The notes under the pieces were generated by a model. That model was not told the DNA's origin. It searched no databases and saw nothing but the letters and a program-made list of their open reading frames with translations. A program made the translations under genes and the position numbers. From Pseudoclavibacter sp. Marseille-Q3772 (lineage in GTDB: Bacteria; Actinomycetota; Actinomycetes; Actinomycetales; Microbacteriaceae), in the NCBI RefSeq assembly GCF_916618895.1, contig NZ_OU745391.1, forward strand, positions 1,364,001 through 1,428,000: DNA of 64,000 nt, written 5' to 3'. Below are positions 17,011-24,965 of this stretch, piece by piece; position 1 is the first letter of the stretch; each line of letters begins with the position of its first letter.

Positions 17011-18204
17011 ATGTCGAACCAGTTCCCCCCTGCCGGACAGGGCGAGGGCTTCCCGAACTCGGGTAACCAGCCGAACAACTCTGGCCATGACGCAGGTCAG
17101 GGTAACTCCGGTTACCAGTCCTCAACGGGTGACTACCAGGGGTACCAGCCGCAGTCGAGCTACCAGGGGTACGGCAGCGGTGACGGTAACTACCAGGCAC
17201 AGAACGATTACTCCAGCTACGGCAGCTACGGTCAGTCGCAGCCGGATGCATCGGGCAGCTACGGCCAGCAGGGTGGCGCAACCGGTTATGGTCAGGACTC
17301 GTACAACCAGCAAGCGCAGGTGTACGGCCAGCAGGATGCAGCGAACGCCTATAGCCAGGGAACAGACTCGGCGTATGGTCAGCACAGCGGCGCAGCCTAC
17401 GGCCAGGAAGCCCAGCCCGCTTACGGTCAGGATGCATACGCTCAGCAGCCCGCGTATGCGCAGCAGAGCGCGTACGGTCAGCCGCAGCAAGACCCGAATG
17501 CTGCCGCATACGGTGGCTACAACCAGCAGGGTTACACCCCCGCTGGACAGCAGCCCAAGAAGAAGGGCCCGGCCGGATGGGTATGGGCGCTGGTTGCTGT
17601 ACTCGGTATCGCACTGATCGGTGGTGCAGTTTGGGGTGGTATTGCGCTCTTCGGTGGCGGCGGTGGCCTCGGCGGCGGACCGGACTACTCCATCGAATCG
17701 AAGGAAGTTCCTTCCGATGTTGAGGTTTCGTACAACGGCGAGTGGAAAGAGAGTAGCTACTCCTTGGGCTCCTCCTTGGGCTCCAAAACCTACCAGTCCT
17801 CAGACGGCAACTGCTTGTACGTGGCCACTTACGCCTCCGATGGAGTCGCCACGGTGGACCCGGACAACGTCCGCGGATCGATGAAGGATGCGCTGGATGA
17901 ATCGCTGAAGCAGAGCACGGGTCCCAACGTTGACCTCAACGCTGAAGAACGCGATCCGATCAAGAAAAAAGACACCGAGGGTATCGAGGTTGAGTTCCTC
18001 ACCTACCAGGTAGACGTGAAGTCGAACTCGAGCTATGGCGGTTCAGACCAGGGCTCGATCTACGTCGCTGTTCACCCGTTCTCGGACTCGGGCAGTGCGC
18101 TTACCGCAATGATGATTTGCCAGGGCTCAGTCAACGAGAGCGATTTCCGCGAGCAGTTCGACGCGACTGAGTTCACGATCACCGAGGGTGACAGCAAGGA
18201 CTAG
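17011..18204 (+). CDS. Tyr/Gln/Gly-rich membrane protein with extracellular domain
   Basis: A 397-residue protein in three parts. Residues 1-185 are a low-complexity cytoplasmic region of imperfect YGQ-type repeats rich in Q, Y, G, S and A. A lysine cluster and one helix follow (WVWALVAVLGIALIGGAVWGG, about 190-210), then a glycine linker. Residues 225-397 form a soluble extracellular domain with single cysteines at NCLYVATY and MICQGS, likely disulfide-bonded. GTAAGGAAC precedes ATG. The N-terminus has a prion-like composition. Many actinobacterial envelope proteins share this layout; the function is unknown. A strong terminator follows. Confidence 0.75.
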   Translation: MSNQFPPAGQGEGFPNSGNQPNNSGHDAGQGNSGYQSSTGDYQGYQPQSSYQGYGSGDGNYQAQNDYSSYGSYGQSQPDASGSYGQQGGATGYGQDSYNQQAQVYGQQDAANAYSQGTDSAYGQHSGAAYGQEAQPAYGQDAYAQQPAYAQQSAYGQPQQDPNAAAYGGYNQQGYTPAGQQPKKKGPAGWVWALVAVLGIALIGGAVWGGIALFGGGGGLGGGPDYSIESKEVPSDVEVSYNGEWKESSYSLGSSLGSKTYQSSDGNCLYVATYASDGVATVDPDNVRGSMKDALDESLKQSTGPNVDLNAEERDPIKKKDTEGIEVEFLTYQVDVKSNSSYGGSDQGSIYVAVHPFSDSGSALTAMMICQGSVNESDFREQFDATEFTITEGDSKD

Positions 18205-18230
18205 TCACAGCGAGTAGCTATTACGTGCTG

Positions 18231-18262
18231 ACGGGTGGGGTCGACTCTTCGACCCCACCCGT
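18231..18262 (+). terminator. Strong hairpin terminator
   Basis: Perfect 14-bp stem ACGGGTGGGGTCGA / TCGACCCCACCCGT with a CTCT loop, 26 bases after the stop of the Tyr/Gln-rich protein gene. Confidence 0.85.
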
Positions 18263-18339
18263 TGCTGTTATGTCGGCCGATCCGCTACCGGTAGAATTTA
18301 TGCCTTAGAGCATCACATCCGCTGACCCTTGGAGGCACC

Positions 18340-19020
18340 GTGTCGACCGTGCAGGGCGAACCGTTGCGACTACATCCCACTCGTAATCTGCCGGAGTCGG
18401 TGTGGAAGTCAATGCTGTTCCGCGCCCTCCCGGTGATTGTGGGCGCGATTGTGATCACGTTCACCCAAGACCACAACGCTCGATTCGGGTTCGCGGTATT
18501 CGGCGCCGTTGTGCTCGCCTCAGGCGTCATTACCGGGTTCGAAGCGGTCGGTATTAAAGGTCACCCGCTGCGGCCGTTCGTCTTTGCCCGCGCGATCTTC
18601 AGCGCAGTTGCCGGTGGGTTTGCGCTGTTCATGGCTACCGGTGGTCACGACTGGGCCACGGTCGGGTCGTTCATTGCGACAGTTGCTACTTGGGGAATCG
18701 CAACCGGGCTGTTGGAACTGCTCGGCTCGTTTATCGTGCGCCGCCACTCGCTCTACGCCGGTGAGATTCTCGTATCTGGTGCCCTCACGCTGTTGCTCGG
18801 ACTCGTTGTTGCGTTAGTGCCGCCTGATCTCAATCAGCGTTACGGTGGTATGGATCATGTGGAGGGGTCGCTGACCGCCGATGTTCAAGCCATCGGCTTT
18901 GTCGGCGCCTACTTTGCGTTACTCGGCGTGCTGCTCATCATCGAAGCCATTAGTCTTCGAGCCGCGATGCGCCGCCGTGATCAAGAAGAGTTGTTGCGGC
19001 AAGGAGAAGACCACGCATGA
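18340..19020 (+). CDS. Polytopic membrane protein, DUF308-like
   Basis: A 226-residue protein starting with GTG after TTGGAGGCACC. Around six hydrophobic helices are visible (for example FRALPVIVGAIVITF near 27 and GFVGAYFALLGVLLIIEAI near 190), with a charged C-terminal tail. In related genomes such proteins are sometimes labelled acyl-CoA synthetase, but no adenylating domain is present here and I would not use that name. Its last codons overlap the next gene by four bases (ATGA), so the two probably function together in the membrane. Confidence 0.7.
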   Translation: MSTVQGEPLRLHPTRNLPESVWKSMLFRALPVIVGAIVITFTQDHNARFGFAVFGAVVLASGVITGFEAVGIKGHPLRPFVFARAIFSAVAGGFALFMATGGHDWATVGSFIATVATWGIATGLLELLGSFIVRRHSLYAGEILVSGALTLLLGLVVALVPPDLNQRYGGMDHVEGSLTADVQAIGFVGAYFALLGVLLIIEAISLRAAMRRRDQEELLRQGEDHA

Positions 19021-19358
19021 ACAATGCCAAGGAGCAGGAGCGCGCGCAGCGTCGAGCCCTGATGAAGCCCTTTGAGGTGCTGGGGATCGCCGGTGGTGCT
19101 GCGCTTTTTGTGCTGATTATCGTGCTGTTCACGCTCAAGGATGTCGTGTTGGGACTCATCCTGGCAGGAATCACCATGGTCGTGATGCTGCTGGTACTGG
19201 GCCTGTTATTGCTCAGCTACCGTCCGAACCCCGATGTGCCGGTGTACCTCGACCGGAACTTGCACGACAGCGATGAACCCGGTGCCCGCGGTGCTGCGCT
19301 GCGCCCCTATGACGGCGACGTTTCGGTGCCAGAAGCGGAACGACTCAACAACGACTAG
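19017..19358 (+). CDS. Small two-helix membrane protein
   Basis: A 113-residue protein overlapping the previous gene by four bases. Two helices (VLGIAGGAALFVLIIVLFTL and LGLILAGITMVVMLLVLGLLLL) form a hairpin with both termini charged. The C-terminal 40 residues are hydrophilic and acidic. Not assigned to a characterised family; coupled translation with the preceding polytopic protein suggests a complex. Confidence 0.7.
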   Translation: MNNAKEQERAQRRALMKPFEVLGIAGGAALFVLIIVLFTLKDVVLGLILAGITMVVMLLVLGLLLLSYRPNPDVPVYLDRNLHDSDEPGARGAALRPYDGDVSVPEAERLNND

Positions 19359-19386
19359 CGTGACCGGATGCATCCGGTCCAGCAAT

Positions 19387-19417
19387 ATCGCCCCCGAGTG
19401 CTGATCTCGGGGGCGAT
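19387..19417. terminator. Bidirectional terminator between convergent genes
   Basis: Perfect 12-bp stem ATCGCCCCCGAG / CTCGGGGGCGAT with a 7-nt loop. It lies between the small membrane-protein gene on the plus strand and purB on the minus strand and can serve both. Confidence 0.85.
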
Positions 19418-19429
19418 TATTCGTGGGTG

Positions 19430-20818
19430 CTAGTCGGTCGTCAGCCGTTCGACCAGCGCGGCGCTGCGTCCGGTATAGGTTTGCGGAGTCAGCGCCCGCA
19501 GCCGATCCTTTGCGTCATCGCTAATGTCGAGGTCCGCAACGAACGCAATGAGCTGTTCGCGACCGATCCGGTGACCGCGGGTAAGTTCCTTGAGCACCAC
19601 ATATGGGTCCTCAATTTCCGAGCGGCCGGCGACCTTCTCCGCCCGGATTACCGTCTGGATTGCCTCGGCGAGCACTTCCCAATTGTCTGCCAGTTCGGCA
19701 TCGAGTCGCTCGGCGTTCACGGCGAGCTCTCCAAGGCCACGGCGCACATTGTCGAGTGCCAATAGTGAGTGCCCGAAACCAACGCCGATATTGCGCTGGG
19801 ATGAGGAGTCTGTCAGGTCACGCTGCATCCGCGAGGTCACCAGTGTGGCTGCCAGCGAATCCAGGATCGCGCAGGACAGTTCGAGATTGGATTCGGCGTT
19901 CTCGAACCGGATCGGGTTGATCTTGTGCGGCATCGTGGACGATCCCGTGGCGCCCGGCTGCGGAATCTGCGTGAAAATGCCGCGCTGAATGTACAGCCAC
20001 ACATCGGTGCAGAAGTTGTGCAGGATGCGGTTGAAGTGGCTGATGTTGGCGTATAGTTCGGCCTGCCAGTCGTGGGATTCAATCTGTGTCGTGAGCGGAT
20101 TCCAGGTCAGCTCCAACACGTCCATGAATTCGGCAGCGAGCGATTCCCAATCGGTGTCGGGGCTGGCGGCAAGGTGCGCGGCAAAGTTACCGGTGGCGCC
20201 GGCCCATTTCCCGAGGTACTCCTGCTGTTCGATTCGTCGAAGTACTCGGGTGAGCCGGTGGGCGACAACGGCGAGCTCCTTGCCAAGTGTGGTAGGCGTT
20301 GCGGGTTGGCCGTGGGTGAGCGAGAGCATCGCCTGGTCGCGGTTGGCTTCAGCCAATTCGGTAATCAGCTTGATTACCGAGTGGGCGGCCGGTAGCCACA
20401 CTTCGGTAATGGCTGCGCGGATCGTCAGCGCGTATGAGGTGTTGTTGATGTCTTCTGAGGTGCAGGCGAAGTGGGTGAGCTCCTCGATACCTGCCAGGCC
20501 CTGTTCGCGCAGACGAGCGCGAACGAAATACTCCACAGCCTTGACGTCATGCCGAGTACGCGACTCGATCTCGCCGATCTCGTCGATCGCATCCTGCCCG
20601 AACTCGGTCACGACTGCACGCAGTGCCTGCTGCTGTTCACCGGTGAGCGGGGTGGCGCCGAATAGCTTGTGCTCACACAGGAAGATCAGCCACTCGATTT
20701 CGACGCGCACGCGGGCGCGGTTCAGCCCGGCTTCGCTGAGGTGATCGCCGAGGGCGGAGACTACCCGGTAGTAGCGGCTGTCGAGGGGGCTGAGCTGTTG
20801 CGGTGGCAGGGCACTCAT
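19430..20818 (-). CDS. purB: Adenylosuccinate lyase
   Basis: A 462-residue fumarase/aspartase-superfamily enzyme that releases fumarate at two steps of purine synthesis (SAICAR to AICAR and adenylosuccinate to AMP). The superfamily signature GSSTMPHKINP is near residue 292, and THGQPATPTT near 173 supplies the catalytic histidine region. CTSEDINNTS carries another active-site segment. Length and layout match the shorter purB class also found in Gammaproteobacteria. It lies 30 bp downstream of the phosphatase gene on the same strand. Confidence 0.95.
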   Translation of the reverse strand: MSALPPQQLSPLDSRYYRVVSALGDHLSEAGLNRARVRVEIEWLIFLCEHKLFGATPLTGEQQQALRAVVTEFGQDAIDEIGEIESRTRHDVKAVEYFVRARLREQGLAGIEELTHFACTSEDINNTSYALTIRAAITEVWLPAAHSVIKLITELAEANRDQAMLSLTHGQPATPTTLGKELAVVAHRLTRVLRRIEQQEYLGKWAGATGNFAAHLAASPDTDWESLAAEFMDVLELTWNPLTTQIESHDWQAELYANISHFNRILHNFCTDVWLYIQRGIFTQIPQPGATGSSTMPHKINPIRFENAESNLELSCAILDSLAATLVTSRMQRDLTDSSSQRNIGVGFGHSLLALDNVRRGLGELAVNAERLDAELADNWEVLAEAIQTVIRAEKVAGRSEIEDPYVVLKELTRGHRIGREQLIAFVADLDISDDAKDRLRALTPQTYTGRSAALVERLTTD

Positions 20819-20848
20819 AGTGTCTCCGTTCGGATGCGGTCGGTGGGG

Positions 20849-21376
20849 TTATCGGGGGTGGATTTCCTTGGCTGCGCGCAGCGCCGGCCCGACCTGTTGC
20901 AGTAGATGAATGCATGCGGCTTCGATCTGATCGCGGACCGTGTCGAATAGGTCGTCGTCCGCATAGTAGGGATCGGTCACATCCTGACCGGCATCACAGT
21001 TCGGATCGAATGACAGCAGCGGGCGAAGCAGATTTCGCTGCTCGTTGGTCTCAGCCCAGCTCCGCAGAATGCGCAATTGCCCGCGGTCAAACGTGCAGAT
21101 GAGATCGAACCGGTTGAACCATTCGGGATCGAATTGTTTCGCGCGATGGGTATCGGCGTTGTACCCGGCGCGTTCGAGGGCACTGAGCGTCCTCGGGTCA
21201 GCGCGTTCGCCGACGTGCCATTCGCCGGTACCGGCGGAGGTGAAGGAGATGAGTTGATTGAGACCGTCTCGTTCGGCCAGCGTGCGGCTGATGGCCTCAG
21301 CCATGGGGGACCGGCAGATATTGCCGGTACACACAAAGCAGACTTGGAAGATTGCGTCTTCTTGTGTATTGCCCAT
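20849..21376 (-). CDS. Low-molecular-weight protein-tyrosine phosphatase
   Basis: From ATG at 21376 the product has 175 residues. The P-loop CTGNICRSP appears at about residues 15-23, with the nucleophilic cysteine and the arginine, and the general-acid loop is VTDPYYADD. This is the Wzb/PtpA-like family, which removes phosphate from tyrosine and sometimes arginine. The frame is open 63 bases further upstream, but that part would lie before the normal strand beta-1. It lies upstream of purB on the same strand and may share a promoter. Confidence 0.9.
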   Translation of the reverse strand: MGNTQEDAIFQVCFVCTGNICRSPMAEAISRTLAERDGLNQLISFTSAGTGEWHVGERADPRTLSALERAGYNADTHRAKQFDPEWFNRFDLICTFDRGQLRILRSWAETNEQRNLLRPLLSFDPNCDAGQDVTDPYYADDDLFDTVRDQIEAACIHLLQQVGPALRAAKEIHPR

Positions 21377-21557
21377 ACGCCATATTGTTGCGCACTTTGG
21401 TGTCTTGCGTGCTGGCGTTGTTGATTTCCTTGAACCCACGCGTGGTGCACCGCGGCGGCTGTGGAAACTGAGTTATCCACAGCTGTGCGCTCACGGTCGG
21501 TGCGGATGCGGAAATTGGGCCACACTCGGGGCGTTGAAACCGAGCGGAGGAGGCACA

Positions 21558-21890
21558 ATGCAGCCATCAGCCCAATCCATATTTCCGTTGCCTGATATCG
21601 GCGCGATGCTGGATGAAACAACGATCCGTCACGTGCGTGACGAATGCGAACGGTTGGCGACGCTATTGCGCCAGGAATCAGCCGCCATCGAGCAGGAACT
21701 CATCCCGCTCGTGGATGAAGCGAGCCTGCCGAACTGGCGCTCGCTGGCGCAGATCAGTTACGAAGTCACTCGACAGTCCATCGGAGCAATGCTCGCGGCG
21801 GCTGGATTCGGGATGCGCGTGGTCGCGACTCAATACGAAGCGGTGACTCCCCTGCTCGACGGGCAGGTCTTGATTGCGGAGACGTTCTGA
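21558..21890 (+). CDS. Small helical protein paired with a hydrolase, possible ESX-type partner
   Basis: A 110-residue protein with ATG at 21558 preceded by GGAGGAGG. The composition predicts two long helices separated by a turn with PNWRS near residue 57. Length and helical-hairpin prediction resemble WXG100-like secretion partners, although the exact WxG motif is absent. Its TGA stop overlaps the ATG of the next gene (TGATG), so the two are translationally coupled. Inference: a chaperone-like or co-secreted partner of the following protein. Confidence 0.65.
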   Translation: MQPSAQSIFPLPDIGAMLDETTIRHVRDECERLATLLRQESAAIEQELIPLVDEASLPNWRSLAQISYEVTRQSIGAMLAAAGFGMRVVATQYEAVTPLLDGQVLIAETF

Positions 21891-23284
21891 TGGGCGGCGA
21901 GATTCGAGTTGAAACCGCACAGTTCGATGTTGCGAGCGCGAACCTTCGCAGGATCGCGGATGAAATCACCAGTATCCACGGCCGCCTCAGCGTTGAGCGC
22001 TGGCATCCCGATGGCGCCGAGCATACGCCGGTGAACTTCTTGATCGGGCTGGCGGCGGTTGAGGCTGAACTCGGAGTGCTCGGGCTTTCCGGAATTGCTG
22101 GACTGGCCGGGATGGTAAGCGACCACTTGAGGCAGGCACAGATCTGGTACGAGCGTGCCGATCAGGCGGTGGTGAACTGTGTTGCGATGATCTCAGACTC
22201 CATCATCGGCACCGTAGCCGAGGGAATCCGGATAGCGGCCGTGGCCAGTGTCATGAGCGCCGTGGCGCTCTTGGGAACACCGGCAGGAATTGTCACGCTC
22301 GGTTCAGCCGCGCTGGGCGCGACCATTCTGATCGACACCGGCGTTATCCCCGATCCGGAAACTGCTTTCGCCTATCTTGCCGAGAACGCGCACGTGTTGG
22401 CGACACCAGAGACGGTCATGTTTCTTCGCAGTCTGGTATCCGCGGGGGATGAAATCCTCACGGTCGATCCGTTTCCGTTGGGCACAGTCGGTAACGGGAA
22501 GAATCCAACTGAACTTGCGGGTACGATCGCCGCCCTCGGCGGTGCCCTCACCGGTGGTGGTGTGCTCAACGTTTCTGCAACCCGGCGGCAACCGGTCGAT
22601 ACCGCACCCGGTTCCATTGCCGACCTGACAGCGACAATCCCGGATACCGAGGAACACGGTGCGCACGCATCCATCACCGAATACCGCCGCGAGGATGGCA
22701 GCACGGTGTACCTCGTATCCGTTGCCGGTACCTCCAGTGCGGAGTTCGGTGGTGAGTCCGGGATGGACAACCTCTCCAATCTGGCGGCCTATGCAGGTAT
22801 GGATCAACAGTCACTCGGTGCCGTGCGCGATGCAATGGCCGAAGCGGGTATCGGGGAGGGCGATGATGTTGTCTTCACCGGTTACTCGCAGGGTGCGCTG
22901 ATCGCTACGCAATTGGCGAGCAGCGGTGATTGGGATACGCAATCGGTTGTGCTCGCCGGCACCCCGGTTCACGGGAATGCCGTCGGTGGGGATGTGCCCG
23001 TGGTGCAGCTCGAGCACGATGGCGACTTGATCACCGGTCTGCAGGGGTGGGTGGCGCCGGCTGCGGGTGGTGTCGCCGTAGTGCGACGCAACCCCTATCC
23101 GGATGGGGTGACGGCCCAAGCGGGTGTGCTCGGTCCGCATACGCTCACTAACTACCGTGAAACGGCTGCGATGTACGACAGGGTCGATGACGCCAGCGCT
23201 GTGCAACGGCGTGATGCCGTGGTGGCACCGTTTGCCGGAGCCACAGCGGTCACCACCACTGACTTTCGGTTTACCCGCGGTTAG
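21890..23284 (+). CDS. Alpha/beta-hydrolase with ESX-like helical N-terminus
   Basis: A 464-residue protein. Residues 1-100 are helical and similar in style to WXG100/LXG N-termini (IRVETAQFDVASANLRRIAD). Residues 105-160 are hydrophobic, alanine- and glycine-rich. Residues 240-464 form a lipase-like alpha/beta-hydrolase: VYLVSVAGTSS, the nucleophile elbow GYSQG (Ser333), a candidate acid in LEHDGDL (Asp377/379) and a candidate His417 in GPHTLTNY. No classical signal peptide is seen, which fits type VII export. No ESX machinery genes are in the window. Substrate and role are unknown: it could be a secreted esterase or a toxin-like effector. Confidence 0.7.
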   Translation: MGGEIRVETAQFDVASANLRRIADEITSIHGRLSVERWHPDGAEHTPVNFLIGLAAVEAELGVLGLSGIAGLAGMVSDHLRQAQIWYERADQAVVNCVAMISDSIIGTVAEGIRIAAVASVMSAVALLGTPAGIVTLGSAALGATILIDTGVIPDPETAFAYLAENAHVLATPETVMFLRSLVSAGDEILTVDPFPLGTVGNGKNPTELAGTIAALGGALTGGGVLNVSATRRQPVDTAPGSIADLTATIPDTEEHGAHASITEYRREDGSTVYLVSVAGTSSAEFGGESGMDNLSNLAAYAGMDQQSLGAVRDAMAEAGIGEGDDVVFTGYSQGALIATQLASSGDWDTQSVVLAGTPVHGNAVGGDVPVVQLEHDGDLITGLQGWVAPAAGGVAVVRRNPYPDGVTAQAGVLGPHTLTNYRETAAMYDRVDDASAVQRRDAVVAPFAGATAVTTTDFRFTRG

Positions 23285-23685
23285 CTTCGCTTGTCGTCGT
23301 CGGCATTGGCGCGGTTGAACAGACCGTTCAAAATCGCCGAGAACAGGCCCATCAGCAGCGCGCCACCGATGGCCCACCAGAATGACTTAATTTCCAAGCC
23401 GTAGCCGAGCAGGCCACTTACCCACGAGACGAGCCAGAACAGGAAACCGTTGACGACCAATGCGAACAAGCCAAGCGTCAGACAGTACATCGGCAACGAA
23501 ACAAACCGCACGACTTTTCCGATCACGCCGTTCACAACGCCCCAAATCGCGGCGAGCAGTACCAGCGTCAGTACATAGGCGAGGTCGGTGTTCTCATACG
23601 AGGTGACCGTGAGACCACCGGACAGAATCAGTGTGGTCAGCCACAGAGCGATCGCATTACAGATGAGGGCACCAATAAATCGCAT
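23281..23685 (-). CDS. Phage-holin-superfamily-IV-like membrane protein
   Basis: From ATG at 23685 the product has 134 residues. Four hydrophobic helices run from residue 3 to 120, with a charged C-terminus (NRANADDDKRS). This matches the small 4-TMS family found in mycobacteria and other actinobacteria and named after phage holins. There is no sign of a phage context, so it is probably a housekeeping membrane protein of unknown role. Its stop overlaps the stop of the convergent hydrolase gene. Confidence 0.8.
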   Translation of the reverse strand: MRFIGALICNAIALWLTTLILSGGLTVTSYENTDLAYVLTLVLLAAIWGVVNGVIGKVVRFVSLPMYCLTLGLFALVVNGFLFWLVSWVSGLLGYGLEIKSFWWAIGGALLMGLFSAILNGLFNRANADDDKRS

Positions 23686-23740
23686 GCCCCCATCTTGCCG
23701 GGCGTTTCTGAACGTTGCTGTAGCTGCGTACACTGTGCCT

Positions 23741-24832
23741 ATGTTTGATGCGCCGGTGCAGTTACGCTCTGAAGTTCTCTCTCAACGTGCTTATCAGCAG
23801 GGAAAACCGGCACCCGATAACTCGTTCAAGCTGTCTTCCAACGAGCTACCGTTCCCGCTGCTCGAAGAGGTCATCGCCGCTGCCAGCGATGTGTCCGCTA
23901 CGAACCGATACCCGGATGCATCCTGCTCGGCCGTTCGCGAAGCGCTCGGAGAGCACTACGGCCTGGATGCGAACCAGGTGCTGGTTGGTGCCGGATCCGT
24001 CTCACTGTTGCAGCAGGCGGTCACCAGTGCCGCAGGTCCAGGGGATGAGGTCATCTATCCCTGGCGCAGTTTCGAGGCATACCCCGGAATGCTCACCCAC
24101 TCCGGCGCTACCGGTGTGCCGGTCGCGCTTGCCGCCCACGGCGGGATGGATCTTGAAGCCATAGCGGAAGCGGTTACCGACCGCACCCGCTGCGTACTGA
24201 TCTGTACGCCGAACAACCCCACCGGCCCCGCAGTGAGCCACCGCGACTTTGAACACTTCATGGACCAGCTTCCAGAAGACCTCCTCGTCATCGCCGACGA
24301 GGCCTATCACGAGTTCGTCACTGACCCCAAGGCCCTCAACGCTGCTCGGGTGCTCGACCGATACCCAAACCTCGTCGTCGCTCGAACCTTCTCAAAGGCA
24401 TATGGGCTTGCGGGGATGCGGATCGGCTACATGCTCGGCAATCCGCAAATTCTTGCCGCGTTCAACACCGTTGGGATCCCCTTCGCTGTGTCAACACCAT
24501 CCCAACAGGCGGCGCTTGCGGTGATGCGCGCAGGGGATGCGGTACGCGCCCGAGTGAACGAAGTAACCGCACGTCGCGATGAAGTACGGCGCGCGCTTTG
24601 GGGTCAGGGATGGCCGGTCCCCGATAGCCAAGCGAACTTCGTGTGGCTGCCCTGTCGAGAGCAGGTGGAGGGCGTCAATGAGATTCTGCGTTCCGGTGGC
24701 ATTATTGCTCGGACATTTTCTGGCGACGGTATCCGCATCAGCATTGGAGAAGAAGATTCGGTAACCCCACTACTTGCGGCTTGCTGGCAGGCGATCGAGC
24801 GGTACCCCTATCTGCGACGAGAACAGGATTAG
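23741..24832 (+). CDS. Histidinol-phosphate / aromatic amino acid aminotransferase
   Basis: A 363-residue fold-type I PLP enzyme. From ATG at 23741 it starts MFDAPVQLRSEVL. It contains FKLSSNELPFPL, the phosphate-binding and PLP regions (YPWRSFEAY; CTPNNPTGP), and the PLP lysine in FSKAYGLAGMRIGY. The closest families are HisC and the actinobacterial phenylalanine aminotransferase Pat. A stand-alone copy outside a his operon favours Pat, but the two are hard to separate by eye. The frame is open further upstream, but the earlier part overlaps the divergent holin-like gene and lacks family similarity. Confidence 0.88.
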   Translation: MFDAPVQLRSEVLSQRAYQQGKPAPDNSFKLSSNELPFPLLEEVIAAASDVSATNRYPDASCSAVREALGEHYGLDANQVLVGAGSVSLLQQAVTSAAGPGDEVIYPWRSFEAYPGMLTHSGATGVPVALAAHGGMDLEAIAEAVTDRTRCVLICTPNNPTGPAVSHRDFEHFMDQLPEDLLVIADEAYHEFVTDPKALNAARVLDRYPNLVVARTFSKAYGLAGMRIGYMLGNPQILAAFNTVGIPFAVSTPSQQAALAVMRAGDAVRARVNEVTARRDEVRRALWGQGWPVPDSQANFVWLPCREQVEGVNEILRSGGIIARTFSGDGIRISIGEEDSVTPLLAACWQAIERYPYLRREQD

Positions 24833-24883
24833 TGCCCCTGACACATCCCCACGTATAAGCAATTCCTTAATAGAGATGAGTTC

Positions 24884-24900
24884 CGTAACCGTTATCATTA
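24884..24900. promoter_or_regulatory. Candidate Zur box before the zinc-uptake operon
   Basis: CGTAACCGTTATCATTA reads on the other strand as TAATGATAACGGTTACG, an imperfect palindrome around AAC-G-GTT. This resembles the AT-flanked Zur/Fur operators of actinobacteria. It lies 66 bp before the binding-lipoprotein start, and a Fur/Zur repressor is encoded in the same cluster. Assignment is by eye. Confidence 0.5.
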
Positions 24901-24965
24901 GTGCGTTGGTCTGCGGTTAGTCCCTAATTGCAGCCAGAGATACGACGACTTTGGAGGATGCATTC

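Noticed and set aside
18340-19358. Naming the two membrane proteins acyl-CoA synthetase
   Set aside because: No adenylate-forming motif is present; both are small polytopic membrane proteins.
23281-23685. Holin-like gene as evidence for a prophage
   Set aside because: It is surrounded by chromosomal genes without any phage genes; the family name is historical and such genes are common in actinobacterial chromosomes.
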